Assembly: GCF_007830355.1 (NCBI RefSeq)
Contig: NZ_VLKO01000005.1
Span: 186,001-250,000 of the forward strand
Source of the DNA: Flavobacterium tiangeerense
GTDB taxonomy: Bacteria; Bacteroidota; Bacteroidia; Flavobacteriales; Flavobacteriaceae
DNA length: 64,000 nucleotides
Reading direction: 5' to 3'
Of this stretch, positions 8,824 to 17,857 are shown piece after piece. Within the stretch, counting starts at the first letter, position 1; each line of letters opens with the position of its first letter. A program made the position numbers and the translations under genes. The notes below the pieces were generated by a model that did no database searches, was not told the origin of the DNA, and worked only from the letters and a program-made list of their open reading frames with translations.

Positions 8824-10731
8824 TTAAATTTTACCATCCTTGATTTCGTCCACAATTTCAGGGTTTAATAAGGTTGAAGTATCTCCAAAATTAGAGTAAT
8901 CTCCTTCGGCTATTTTACGTAGAATTCTACGCATGATTTTGCCAGATCGGGTTTTGGGTAAACCAGAAACAAACTGAATTTTATCCAACTTTGCAATTGG
9001 ACCTATATGATCTGATATGTGTTGATTAATTTCTTTACTCAGATTTTCTCTATCTCTATATTCTCCAGTTTCTTTTAGAATTACAAAGCCATACAAAGCA
9101 TTTCCTTTAATATCATGCGGGAAACCTACAATAGCACTTTCAGCAACCGCTGGATGTTCATTGATGGCATCTTCAATAGGTGCTGTTCCAAGGTTATGAC
9201 CAGAAACAATTACAACATCGTCTACGCGGCCCGTGATTCTGTAATACCCAACTTCGTCACGCAAAGCGCCGTCACCAGTGAAATATTTGCCTGGAAAGGT
9301 AGAAAAATACGTGTCTTTGTATCGTTGATGATCACCCCAAATAGTTCTAGCAATTCCTGGCCAAGGGAATTTAATACATAAACTTCCCGTTACTTGATTG
9401 CCTTCAATTTCGTTGCGCTTTTCATCCATCAAAACAGGTTGGATTCCCGGTAATGGTAATGATGCATACGTAGGTTTAGTAGGTGTTACAAAAGCAATTG
9501 GCGAGATCATGATTCCTCCGGTTTCGGTTTGCCACCAAGTGTCCACTACAGGACATTTTTTATCCCCTACATGGTTGTTGTACCAGTGCCAAGCTTCCTC
9601 ATTAATAGGTTCTCCTACGGATCCAATGACTTTTAAAGAAGTCAACTGGTATCGTTGTACAAATTCTATACTTTCTTTCGCTAAAGCTCTAATTGCTGTT
9701 GGAGCAGTATAGAATTGAGTGACTTTATGTTTCTCAATAGTTTGCCAAAACCTACTGAAATCAGGGTAGGAGGGAACGCCTTCGAAAATTACTGTCGTAG
9801 CTCCATTCAATAAAGGGCCGTACAAAATATAGGAGTGTCCAGTGATCCAACCAATATCAGCAGTACACCAAAAAATGTCGTTGTCCTCGTAATTAAAAAC
9901 ATTCTTAAACGTATATGCAGTATACACCATATAGCCTGCAGTAGTATGAACCATTCCTTTTGGTTTTCCTGTAGAGCCAGAGGTGTACAAAATAAACAAC
10001 GGATCTTCGGCATCCATAATTTCAGCCACGTTATTGTCTGAGGCAGCGTCTAGAAGTGGCTGTAACCATTGATCACGACCTTCTTTCATAGGTATTGTGG
10101 TATTAATTCTTTTTGCAACTAAAACCTTTTCTACGCAATCGCAACTCAATAAAGCTTCGTCAACGATACTTTTTAAATCAATTGTTTTATTGCCTCGATA
10201 ACCACCATCTGAGGTGATGACCATTTTACAAGAGCTGTCATTAATACGAGCTGCCACCGCCGATGCCGAGAATCCCGCGAAAACAACAGAGTGAATAGCG
10301 CCTATTCTAGCGCAAGCCAGCGTAGTTATGGCTAGTTCTGGAATCATAGGCAAATAAATGCATACGCGATCCCCTTTTTGTATTCCTTGCTCTTGTAAAA
10401 CATTAGCCATTTTGCACACTCGCTCGTGTAGTTCGTTATAGGAAATGTGCAAAGCGGTTTCGGTTGGATCATTGGGCTCAAAAATGATGGCAGTTTTTGT
10501 TCCGTTTTTGGCTAAATGTCTGTCAATACAATTTTTAGTGATGTTTACTTTGGCTTCGGTAAACCATTTTATCTCGGCTTCGGCCATATTAAAATCAACC
10601 ACTTTATCCCATTCTTGGTACCAAGTAAAGTTTTCAGAGGCTACTTTGTCCCAGAATTTTTTTGGTTCACGAACTGATTTTTTGTAATGTTTAAAATATT
10701 CCTCTAGATTATTGATTTTATAGTAACTCAT
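8824..10731 (-). CDS. acs: Acetyl-CoA synthetase (acetate--CoA ligase, AMP-forming)
   Basis: A 635-residue cytoplasmic enzyme that makes acetyl-CoA from acetate, ATP and CoA through acetyl-AMP. The N-terminal cap region (about 5-60) is followed by the AMP-binding domain with YTSGSTGKPKGMVHTT (about 248-263) and TWWQTETGG (about 400). The C-terminal domain carries PKTRSGKIMRR; its Lys (about residue 598) is the catalytic and acetylation-regulated lysine of the family. Length fits Acs (about 630-650). It is the last gene of a minus-strand run with a paralogous ligase and a two-component system, 14 bases after the paralogue, so it is probably co-transcribed and controlled by organic acids. Confidence 0.95.
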   Translation of the reverse strand: MSYYKINNLEEYFKHYKKSVREPKKFWDKVASENFTWYQEWDKVVDFNMAEAEIKWFTEAKVNITKNCIDRHLAKNGTKTAIIFEPNDPTETALHISYNELHERVCKMANVLQEQGIQKGDRVCIYLPMIPELAITTLACARIGAIHSVVFAGFSASAVAARINDSSCKMVITSDGGYRGNKTIDLKSIVDEALLSCDCVEKVLVAKRINTTIPMKEGRDQWLQPLLDAASDNNVAEIMDAEDPLFILYTSGSTGKPKGMVHTTAGYMVYTAYTFKNVFNYEDNDIFWCTADIGWITGHSYILYGPLLNGATTVIFEGVPSYPDFSRFWQTIEKHKVTQFYTAPTAIRALAKESIEFVQRYQLTSLKVIGSVGEPINEEAWHWYNNHVGDKKCPVVDTWWQTETGGIMISPIAFVTPTKPTYASLPLPGIQPVLMDEKRNEIEGNQVTGSLCIKFPWPGIARTIWGDHQRYKDTYFSTFPGKYFTGDGALRDEVGYYRITGRVDDVVIVSGHNLGTAPIEDAINEHPAVAESAIVGFPHDIKGNALYGFVILKETGEYRDRENLSKEINQHISDHIGPIAKLDKIQFVSGLPKTRSGKIMRRILRKIAEGDYSNFGDTSTLLNPEIVDEIKDGKI

Positions 10732-10745
10732 GATTTTGATAAATT

Positions 10746-12644
10746 TTATAAATTATAACTACCTATTTTATGTTTTTGCACTGTTTGTGTAATTTCGTCA
10801 ATAATGGCTTCGTCATCAATTGTAGATGGAATTTGAAAGTTTTCACCATCAACAATACTTCGCATTAGTTTTCTCAATATTTTTCCGGATCGTGTTTTTG
10901 GCAAACGTTGCACTACAACTACATTTCGCAGTGAAGCAACGGCCCCAATTTGCTGCCGAACCAGTTTTATAATTTCTTGTTCTAATTGGTATTGTTCCAT
11001 TTCGGTTCCTAGTTTAGTCACAACCAAAGCCAGCGGAACTTGTCCTTTTAGCTCATCGTGAATGCCTATTACAGCACATTCTGCAACGCAAGGATGAGCA
11101 GCCACAACTTCTTCCATTTCGGCGGTTGATAAACGGTGTCCCGCAACGTTAATGACATCATCGGTTCTTCCGGTAATAAAAATATAACCGTCTTCATCTT
11201 TGTAACCGCCATCTCCAGAAAGGTAATAGCCATCAAATTTGCTGAAGTAACTGGCCTTAAATCGGGCTTCGTTTGCCCAAATTCCTAATAAGTTTCCGGG
11301 TGGCAATGGTAATTTTATGACCACAAGCCCTTCATAATTTGGACCTAGTTCTTGGCCGTTTTCATTGAAAATCTTAATGTCATAGCCACAAACTGCTTTT
11401 GTAGCCGAACCAGATTTGACAGGCATTTTTTCGATTCCAAGAGAGTTGGCAATCATGGGCCAACCAGATTCGGTTTGCCACCAATGGTCTATAACAGGAA
11501 TCGGGATGTGTTCTTGATACCATTCTAAAGTGGCATTATCACAGCGTTCTCCTGCTAAAAATTGATTTTTTAAACAACTTAAATCGTATTGTTTGATGAA
11601 TTCTCCGTTAGGATCTTCTTTTTTAATGGCTCTAATGGCAGTTGGCGCTGTAAACATGGTGCCTACTTTATGCTCCGAAATGATTCTCCAAAACGTACTG
11701 GCATCAGGTGTTTTTATGGGTTTGCCCTCAAATACAATGGTTGTATTTCGGTTTAATAACGGGCCGTACAAAATGTAGCTGTGTCCCACTGCCCAACCCA
11801 TATCCGACGCTGCCCAAAAAACTTCATCTTGATTTACGTTGTAAATATGTTTCATCGAGAATTTCAATGCAACGGCATAACCTCCAGTGTCTCTTACAAT
11901 TCCTTTTGGTTTTCCTGTAGTTCCAGATGTGTATAAAATATAAAGCGCATGATTAGAAGGTAAGGCAACACAGGCTGTCTCTTCTGATCCGTACACTAAG
12001 GCGTCATAATCTACATCATACTTCTTAAACGGGATTCTAGCGCCTAATTTTCTATTGAAAACGATAACTTTTTTTGGTCGGTGACTCGCTAATGCAATGG
12101 CTTCATCAACTAATGGCTTATAGGCAATTAATCGATCTACTTCTATTCCTGATGAAGCAGTAATAATGGCACGTGGTTTACAATCATCAATGCGGATAGC
12201 CAATTCATGTGGTGCAAAACCACCAAAAACAACCGAATGTATTACTCCAATGCGGGCGCAAGCTAACATTGCAAATGCTGTTTGCGGAATCATAGGCATG
12301 TAAATAATGGCCGTATCGCCTTTTTTTAACCCTAATGCAAGCATGCCACCTGCTAGTTTTGCTACTTCGGTTTTTACCTCAGAGTAAGTATATTTTTTTA
12401 CGGTTTGTGTTACAGGAGAATCATATATAATGGCAACTTGGTCGCCGTATCCATCTTGAATGTGTTTGTCAAGGGCTAAATAACAAATATTCAATTCTCC
12501 GTCTTTGTACCATTGCGGATATCCATTTTCATCTTTCGATAAAATTGTCGCGGGTTTATTGTACCACTCAATTGCATCAGCTTGTTGTGTCCAGAATTGT
12601 TCTGGTTGTGCAATACTGTCTTCGTAAATTTTGTTATAATTCAT
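10746..12644 (-). CDS. Acyl-CoA synthetase of the acetate/propionate type (PrpE-like)
   Basis: A 632-residue AMP-forming ligase paralogous to the downstream acs. It shows YTSGTTGKPKGIVRDTGGY (about 235), HWWQTESGWP (about 395) and PKTRSGKILRKLMR, with the catalytic Lys at about 588. The IVRDTGGYAVAL and SGWPM variants resemble propionyl-CoA synthetases (PrpE/ACSS3 group) more than Acs, so propionate is the likelier substrate, though acetate or butyrate is possible. It starts 15 bases after the response regulator, in the same operon. Two ligases side by side with a sensor kinase suggest use of mixed short-chain acids. Confidence 0.85.
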   Translation of the reverse strand: MNYNKIYEDSIAQPEQFWTQQADAIEWYNKPATILSKDENGYPQWYKDGELNICYLALDKHIQDGYGDQVAIIYDSPVTQTVKKYTYSEVKTEVAKLAGGMLALGLKKGDTAIIYMPMIPQTAFAMLACARIGVIHSVVFGGFAPHELAIRIDDCKPRAIITASSGIEVDRLIAYKPLVDEAIALASHRPKKVIVFNRKLGARIPFKKYDVDYDALVYGSEETACVALPSNHALYILYTSGTTGKPKGIVRDTGGYAVALKFSMKHIYNVNQDEVFWAASDMGWAVGHSYILYGPLLNRNTTIVFEGKPIKTPDASTFWRIISEHKVGTMFTAPTAIRAIKKEDPNGEFIKQYDLSCLKNQFLAGERCDNATLEWYQEHIPIPVIDHWWQTESGWPMIANSLGIEKMPVKSGSATKAVCGYDIKIFNENGQELGPNYEGLVVIKLPLPPGNLLGIWANEARFKASYFSKFDGYYLSGDGGYKDEDGYIFITGRTDDVINVAGHRLSTAEMEEVVAAHPCVAECAVIGIHDELKGQVPLALVVTKLGTEMEQYQLEQEIIKLVRQQIGAVASLRNVVVVQRLPKTRSGKILRKLMRSIVDGENFQIPSTIDDEAIIDEITQTVQKHKIGSYNL

Positions 12645-12659
12645 GGTATTGAATGTTTT

Positions 12660-13022
12660 TTAGGATAGTAAATCATGTACTTGCTCGACTAACTTTTTGA
12701 TCGAAAATGGTTTCACGACATACAAGTTAGCACCTAATGAAAGCCCTTTTTCAATGTCTTTTTCTTTATTTTTTGCCGAAAGGAAAATTACCTTGCAATG
12801 TTGCAAACGTTCCTCTTTTTTTATTTGTTCCAATGTTGCAAAACCATCCACCATGGGCATCATGACATCCAGAATAATAACGTCTGGGAGTTTAGTTTGC
12901 AAAATGTCCAATGCTTCTTGTCCGTCACGGGCTATAAAAACCTCAAAATTGTTTTTTTTGAAGGTATATTCTAATGACATTACAATGTTTGGTTCGTCAT
13001 CTACAATTAAAATTTTTTTCAT
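12660..13022 (-). CDS. Single-domain (CheY-like) response regulator
   Basis: A 120-residue receiver domain with the acidic pair DDE (residues 7-9), phospho-acceptor Asp52 (DVIILDVMMP), a switch Ser (FLSAKNK, about 82) and Lys in VVKPFS (about 104). It ends after the receiver fold, so there is no DNA-binding or enzymatic output domain. It lies 3 bases downstream of the symporter-kinase gene and is surely its partner. Since it cannot bind DNA by known means, it probably acts by protein contact or in a phosphorelay. The kinase itself has no receiver domain. Confidence 0.92.
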   Translation of the reverse strand: MKKILIVDDEPNIVMSLEYTFKKNNFEVFIARDGQEALDILQTKLPDVIILDVMMPMVDGFATLEQIKKEERLQHCKVIFLSAKNKEKDIEKGLSLGANLYVVKPFSIKKLVEQVHDLLS

Positions 13023-13025
13023 GTT

Positions 13026-15731
13026 TTAATTCGTTTCGCTTGTATTATAATTGGGTAATGTAAAAGTAAAAGTGGCGCCTTCAACCTCATTCTTTTCACT
13101 CCAAATGGTTCCTTTATGATGTTCTATAATTTGTTTGCAAATGGCTAATCCTAATCCACTTCCTATTGGTTTTTTTATGTTTTGGTTCCGAGATTGATAG
13201 AATTTATCAAAAATAGCTTCGGCATCTTCTTCTTTAATTCGTTTGCCGTTATTGTGAATTTTGACAGCTACATTTGTTTCATTCTCAAGGATAGAAATAG
13301 TTATTTTTCCATCCGTTTCTGAACAAAATTTTATAGCATTAGACAATAAATTATGGATTACTTGTATGATTCGTTCTTCATCATAAAAAGCCTTAATGAC
13401 GTGATCGGTTTTGTCAAAGTCAATTGTGATTTTTTTGTTTTTAATTAATTGATTTAATGAAGTTATCGTCGTTAAAATCGTTTTTGTAATGTTGTTTTTT
13501 GACAAGTAGATTTTCTGTTTTCCCGTTTCAAATTTTTCTAAATCCAATATTTTATCAATCAAACGATTCAAACGATCCGACTCTGAAATGATGTTTTGCA
13601 AAAACTGCTTTTTCAATTCTTCGGGAATAGCGTCATCATCATGCAAGATTTCGCTTGCTGCGCGAATTGCTGTTATGGGCGTTCTCAATTCATGGGTAAC
13701 GGTATCTAGAAATTCATCTTTTTGGATGTCTTTATTGACCAATTCCTGATTGGCATTTTTGAGTTGTTCTGATATTTTTTTTAATTCGTTCGAAGTGTCC
13801 GTCAACATCTTGTTGATGATAATGTTTTCTTTGGATTCCTCCAAAATTCGCAATACTTCGGGCAAGCTGATTTTGTCTTCTTTGACTACACTTGCAATTA
13901 ATATTTTGGCGGAAGCCGTACCAATGTGCCCTGTTAGTAAATTCTCGGCAAACTTTATAAATCGGGCATCAGCAGTGGTCACGTTTTTATCAATGTTATA
14001 TTTTAAATTGAAAATACTCAAAGCTCGTTTGGTGCGTTCTTCGCCAAGAAAGCGAAGCAATACTTTTTGAATATCAGAGATGTATGCTGTTCCTTTCCAT
14101 ACAAAAGCATTTTCGTGATTGGTGATGTATTGGTCAATATCCACAAACATTTCGGCATAATTGCGTTCTCTGTAATTTCCTTTGAAACTTACCGATACTG
14201 CGGCATAACTCATGATGTTAATTAATAAGCTCCAAAAAACAGCATGCGGAATAGGCTCTAAATAATCCAATCCAAAAAGTTGAAAAGGCTTTAAGAGTGA
14301 AATGCCCCAAGGCCCTTCGGTAACAAAAAGACTGACTGAATTTGTCATGCCGGTTGCATACGGAATTAATAAGGTATAAAAACAAACTGCAAATCCGACA
14401 ATGATTCCTGTGATAGCGCCATTTTTTGAGCCTCGTCGCCAAAAGATAGCACCAAAAAAGGAGGGCGCTAATTGGGCAATGATAACAAAGGCTACTAAGC
14501 CTATTGAAACCAGTGAATAGTCTAGAATAAATAATCTGTAAATGGCATACGCCAAAATAATTAGAGAAAAAATTCCAATTTTACGGCTGTTGACAATGCG
14601 TTTGCTATTTTTTTCTTGCGACGAATTTTCTAAGGAACCTATAAAGCCATACGGAATCAATAAGTTGTTGCTTAACATGGTGGCTAGAGATATAGACGAA
14701 ACGATAATCATGGATATAGCTGCAGAAAATCCACCCAGAAAAACCATTACCGTCAAGGTATCGTTGTCAAACAATTGCGGAATAAGTAAGGAATACGTAT
14801 CTGAATTGTGTCCCTTGCCTTCAAAAAGGATGTTGCCGCCCCAAGCAATTGGGAATACAAATATATTGAATAGTAGTAAATACAGCGGGAATAGCCATAT
14901 TGCAGTGCGTATATGAGTTTCTTTATTGTTCTCTACTATGGCGGTATGGAATTGTCGTGGTAAAAGAAATATGGCAAACATGGATAAAACACAAAGGAAA
15001 AACCAGTTCATAGCATCCGTAATGCCACCAATGGTATTTTTTTTGTCAAAATCTTTTAGAGTTGCTGCTTGTTTATAAATATCATCAACGCCATCAAACA
15101 CAAAATAGGTTACATAAATCCCTATGATCAAAAAGAAAATTAACTTTAAGATCGACTCCATTGCAACAGCAGTAACAATACCTCTTCTTTTTTCAGATGC
15201 ATCAACATATTTAGTTCCATAGTAAGAGGCAAAAAGAGCTAGAGCAAGACATACATAGGTTGTAGTATCAGTAAAAATATTTGAGCTTGCTTGTGTTTTT
15301 GTTACAATATGAAAGGTATCTGATATCGATTTGAGTTGTAAGGAAATATAGGGTAAAATTCCAAAAATACAAACTATGGTAACCAAGGCACCAAGAAATC
15401 TACTGTTTCCGTACCGTAAAGAAATAAAATCTGCAATGCTGGAGATTTTATTTACTCTCGAAATTCGGATGATTTTCTTGAGGATGATCATCCAAGTAGG
15501 GATGATTAATATGGGGCCAAGATAAATAGGTAAGTATCCTAAACCGGATTCTGCAGCTACGCCAATGCTGCCATAATAAGTCCATGCAGTACAATATACG
15601 GCTAACGAAAAAGAATAAATATAAGGATTATTAGTCCATTTGGAGTGGCTTCTTTTTTCAGACCAATAGGCAATGTAAAAAAGAATAGACACATAGAGTA
15701 CTAATATTAATAAAAGACCTATACTATTCAT
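13026..15731 (-). CDS. Hybrid sodium/solute symporter-sensor histidine kinase (CbrA-type)
   Basis: A 901-residue membrane protein. Residues 1 to about 520 are a sodium:solute symporter (SSF) domain of roughly 13 membrane helices. A soluble linker (about 530-650, VDIDQYITNHENAFVWKGTAY) resembles the STAC domain of SLC-linked kinases. A short coiled coil then leads to the HisKA box (DTVTHELRTPIT, His680) and an ATPase domain with NLLSNAIKF (N box), EEDAEAIFDKFYQ and GSGLGLAICKQII. The family (CbrA, and DctS/ActP-like proteins) couples solute passage or binding to kinase activity. The downstream receiver and CoA ligases suggest acetate or propionate as the signal. This is inference from context. 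Confidence 0.9.
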   Translation of the reverse strand: MNSIGLLLILVLYVSILFYIAYWSEKRSHSKWTNNPYIYSFSLAVYCTAWTYYGSIGVAAESGLGYLPIYLGPILIIPTWMIILKKIIRISRVNKISSIADFISLRYGNSRFLGALVTIVCIFGILPYISLQLKSISDTFHIVTKTQASSNIFTDTTTYVCLALALFASYYGTKYVDASEKRRGIVTAVAMESILKLIFFLIIGIYVTYFVFDGVDDIYKQAATLKDFDKKNTIGGITDAMNWFFLCVLSMFAIFLLPRQFHTAIVENNKETHIRTAIWLFPLYLLLFNIFVFPIAWGGNILFEGKGHNSDTYSLLIPQLFDNDTLTVMVFLGGFSAAISMIIVSSISLATMLSNNLLIPYGFIGSLENSSQEKNSKRIVNSRKIGIFSLIILAYAIYRLFILDYSLVSIGLVAFVIIAQLAPSFFGAIFWRRGSKNGAITGIIVGFAVCFYTLLIPYATGMTNSVSLFVTEGPWGISLLKPFQLFGLDYLEPIPHAVFWSLLINIMSYAAVSVSFKGNYRERNYAEMFVDIDQYITNHENAFVWKGTAYISDIQKVLLRFLGEERTKRALSIFNLKYNIDKNVTTADARFIKFAENLLTGHIGTASAKILIASVVKEDKISLPEVLRILEESKENIIINKMLTDTSNELKKISEQLKNANQELVNKDIQKDEFLDTVTHELRTPITAIRAASEILHDDDAIPEELKKQFLQNIISESDRLNRLIDKILDLEKFETGKQKIYLSKNNITKTILTTITSLNQLIKNKKITIDFDKTDHVIKAFYDEERIIQVIHNLLSNAIKFCSETDGKITISILENETNVAVKIHNNGKRIKEEDAEAIFDKFYQSRNQNIKKPIGSGLGLAICKQIIEHHKGTIWSEKNEVEGATFTFTLPNYNTSETN

Positions 15732-15918
15732 AATACCTTTTGATAATTAAATACGAGATTGCAATTGAAAAAAGCCATGCCGAGAAGATATAAACATAGA
15801 CAATTGGAAATCCAAAAATAGGTTTTGAACTGTCAAATAAAAGTAAGAGTGGCATGTTCAAGGCCAATAGCATTAGCATTGAAAGAATAACGAGTTTTTG
15901 TTCATGTCTCTTTTTCAT
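15724..15918 (-). CDS. Small two-helix membrane protein, probable partner of the symporter-kinase
   Basis: A 64-residue protein with two hydrophobic helices (about 9-29 and 38-58) joined by FDSSKPIFGFPIVYVY. The short loop with P-x-FGFP and the aromatic second helix resemble small SSF companions such as DUF3311. Its end overlaps the start of the symporter-kinase by 8 bases, which implies translational coupling and a stoichiometric role. The DUF assignment is from memory of the motif and is uncertain; the coupling is visible directly. Confidence 0.7.
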   Translation of the reverse strand: MKKRHEQKLVILSMLMLLALNMPLLLLFDSSKPIFGFPIVYVYIFSAWLFSIAISYLIIKRYYE

Positions 15919-16015
15919 ACAAAATGGGATAGTCTAATTGATGCGTTTTTTAATAAGGAGTAATTGTTCCTGCACGTAAAGCAAATGACTTTTCGTTCAA
16001 CGTTGCTTTAAATAA

Positions 16016-16045
16016 GCAATCTCTACAATTGATTGTAGAGATTGC
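16016..16045 (-). repeat. Perfect 14-base inverted repeat in the gap after the MFS operon
   Basis: GCAATCTCTACAAT (16016-16029) and ATTGTAGAGATTGC (16032-16045) are exact inverted repeats separated by two bases. The hairpin lies 16 bases beyond the stop of the small gene ending at 16062. No good U-tract follows on either strand, so it is not a classic terminator; it may stabilise the 3' end of the transporter mRNA or bind a protein. The rest of the gap (15919-16061) shows no gene. Confidence 0.55.
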
Positions 16046-16061
16046 CAAAATAATGGTTTGC

Positions 16062-16289
16062 TTAATCGTTTCTTTCGTCATAATCACCAGCGAGAGCATA
16101 GTAACCAAAGGTTCCAAGTCCCGCCACGATTAACGGAGTGAGTACAAAAAGGATAATAATTCCAAATACTAAATCTTCTTGTTTTCCTGATGTAAATTTG
16201 GGTAACCCAAATTGGAAAATACAAAAATAGGCTGCAGCTGCTGCACATGCAATCCAAACGATTCCTAAAAGTCTTTTTAATTGATTCAT
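16062..16289 (-). CDS. Small two-helix membrane protein accompanying the MFS transporter
   Basis: A 75-residue protein with hydrophobic segments at about 8-28 and 42-66 and a charged C-terminus (GDYDERND). It starts 11 bases after the MFS transporter gene, so it is in the same operon. Small proteins of this kind (I think the family now called DUF6814) recur beside MHS-type transporters in Bacteroidota. Its function is unknown; a stabilising subunit of the transporter is a reasonable guess. Confidence 0.65.
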   Translation of the reverse strand: MNQLKRLLGIVWIACAAAAAYFCIFQFGLPKFTSGKQEDLVFGIIILFVLTPLIVAGLGTFGYYALAGDYDERND

Positions 16290-16300
16290 AGCTGTGTTTT

Positions 16301-17836
16301 TTATACGTGAGCGTTTTTATCTTTATTTTTTATGTAAACCATTCCAATGGTAAAACTGATAGCAGCAATAACAATTGGGTACCATAATCCTTCTAAGTAA
16401 TATTCAGGATGACCTAAATCTTTCGCATTGGTTACAAAGTAGGTTGATATTGCGGGTAGTAAGCCACCAAAAATTCCGTTACCTACGTGATAAGGCAATG
16501 ACATGGAAGTGTATCTAATTTTTACCGGGAACATTTCAACAAGGAAAGCAGCTATAGGACCGTAAACCATTGTAACAAATATCACTTGAATAAAAACTAA
16601 AAATATTAGTGTCCATTTGTCACTAGAGTTAATTTTTATAGTGGTTTTAGTTTCAACTTTTGGTTTTCCGTCAACTATTTTTGCAATACCGTTTTCTAAA
16701 GATACTGTTTTTACTTCTACTAATGTTGTACCATCTTCATACTCTTTGTTAGTAGTATAGATAGAGTCCATGGTTTGTTTCTTGTTTTCTTTTAATTCGG
16801 CAAGAATTTTAGTGTTGGCAACCACTTCTGTTTTGTTTTTTACATTAGTCGTTTCAAACATCTGTTTGTAGATTGGTCTGTACAAGAGGATAGCAATTAG
16901 CATTCCCCCCATCATAATGTATTTTCTACCCACTTTATCACTCAACCATCCAAAAAATATGAAGAATGGAGTACCCATAATTAATGCAATCCCAAGTAAA
17001 GTATCTACTTGTGAGGAATCAATTGACATAACCGTTTTCAGGAAACTCATTGCGTAAAATTGTCCTGTGTACCAAACGACACCTTGTCCCATTGTTGCGC
17101 CAAATAAGGCGAGTAAGACAAATTTCAAGTTGTAACGGTTTCCAAAACTTTCTTTTAGTGGGTTAGTACTCGTTTTTCCTTCGCTTTTTGCTTTGGCAAA
17201 AACAGGAGATTCATCCATATTTTTACGAATCAAATACGAAACTCCTACCATAACAATGGATACCCAAAACGGAACTCTCCATCCCCATTCGTCAAATTGT
17301 TCTGGAGAAAGAAAGTTTCTCGTAGCTAAAATTACCATCAAGGAAATAAATAGTCCCACCGTAGCGGTAGTTTGAATCCATGAAGTCCAATACCCTCTTT
17401 GTCCTACGGGTGCATGTTCAGCTACATACGTTGCAGCTCCTCCATACTCACCCCCAAGCGCTAGTCCTTGAAGCAAACGAAGAATCAAAACTAATAATGG
17501 CGCCATAAACCCAATGGTTTCATAAGTTGGAATACATCCTATTAAAAATGTAGCTCCTCCCATCAAAAGGAGTGTAACCATAAAAGTGTATTTTCTACCG
17601 ATTAAATCTCCTAATCTTCCAAAGAAAAGGGCTCCAAACGGACGAACAACGAATCCAGCAGCAAATGTGGCTAAAGTAGATAGGAAAGCAGCAGTAGGAT
17701 TGTCAGAAGGGAAAAATTTAGTTGAAATTACAACGGCTAAACTCCCAAAGATATAAAAGTCATACCATTCAATCATGGTACCCATTGAGGATGCGGAGAT
17801 AACTTTCCAGATTCCTTTTGTTGATTTAGTGCTCAT
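16301..17836 (-). CDS. MFS transporter of the metabolite:H+ symporter (MHS) family
   Basis: A 511-residue inner-membrane transporter with 12 predicted helices. MHS/ProP features are IEWYDFYIFG in helix 1, the loop 2-3 motif GRLGDLIGRKYTF and LGGEYGGAATYVAEHAP in helix 4. The family carries organic acids, betaine and similar solutes with protons. It is longer than usual because a hydrophilic stretch of about 90 residues (about 330-420, rich in Lys, Glu and Thr) sits in the C-terminal half. The porin-like gene lies 21 bases upstream and a small partner follows, so a porin-carrier pair for short-chain acids is inferred. Confidence 0.88.
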   Translation of the reverse strand: MSTKSTKGIWKVISASSMGTMIEWYDFYIFGSLAVVISTKFFPSDNPTAAFLSTLATFAAGFVVRPFGALFFGRLGDLIGRKYTFMVTLLLMGGATFLIGCIPTYETIGFMAPLLVLILRLLQGLALGGEYGGAATYVAEHAPVGQRGYWTSWIQTTATVGLFISLMVILATRNFLSPEQFDEWGWRVPFWVSIVMVGVSYLIRKNMDESPVFAKAKSEGKTSTNPLKESFGNRYNLKFVLLALFGATMGQGVVWYTGQFYAMSFLKTVMSIDSSQVDTLLGIALIMGTPFFIFFGWLSDKVGRKYIMMGGMLIAILLYRPIYKQMFETTNVKNKTEVVANTKILAELKENKKQTMDSIYTTNKEYEDGTTLVEVKTVSLENGIAKIVDGKPKVETKTTIKINSSDKWTLIFLVFIQVIFVTMVYGPIAAFLVEMFPVKIRYTSMSLPYHVGNGIFGGLLPAISTYFVTNAKDLGHPEYYLEGLWYPIVIAAISFTIGMVYIKNKDKNAHV

Positions 17837-17857
17837 AAATTATGCTTTTAAAATTAG

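Noticed and set aside
9398..9712. Plus-strand frame of 104 codons
   Set aside because: It lies wholly inside acs on the other strand; the acs protein has all family motifs, while this frame has no recognisable domain.
14542..14916. Plus-strand frame of 124 codons
   Set aside because: Antisense shadow of the symporter domain of the sensor kinase; membrane-helix coding often leaves the opposite strand open.
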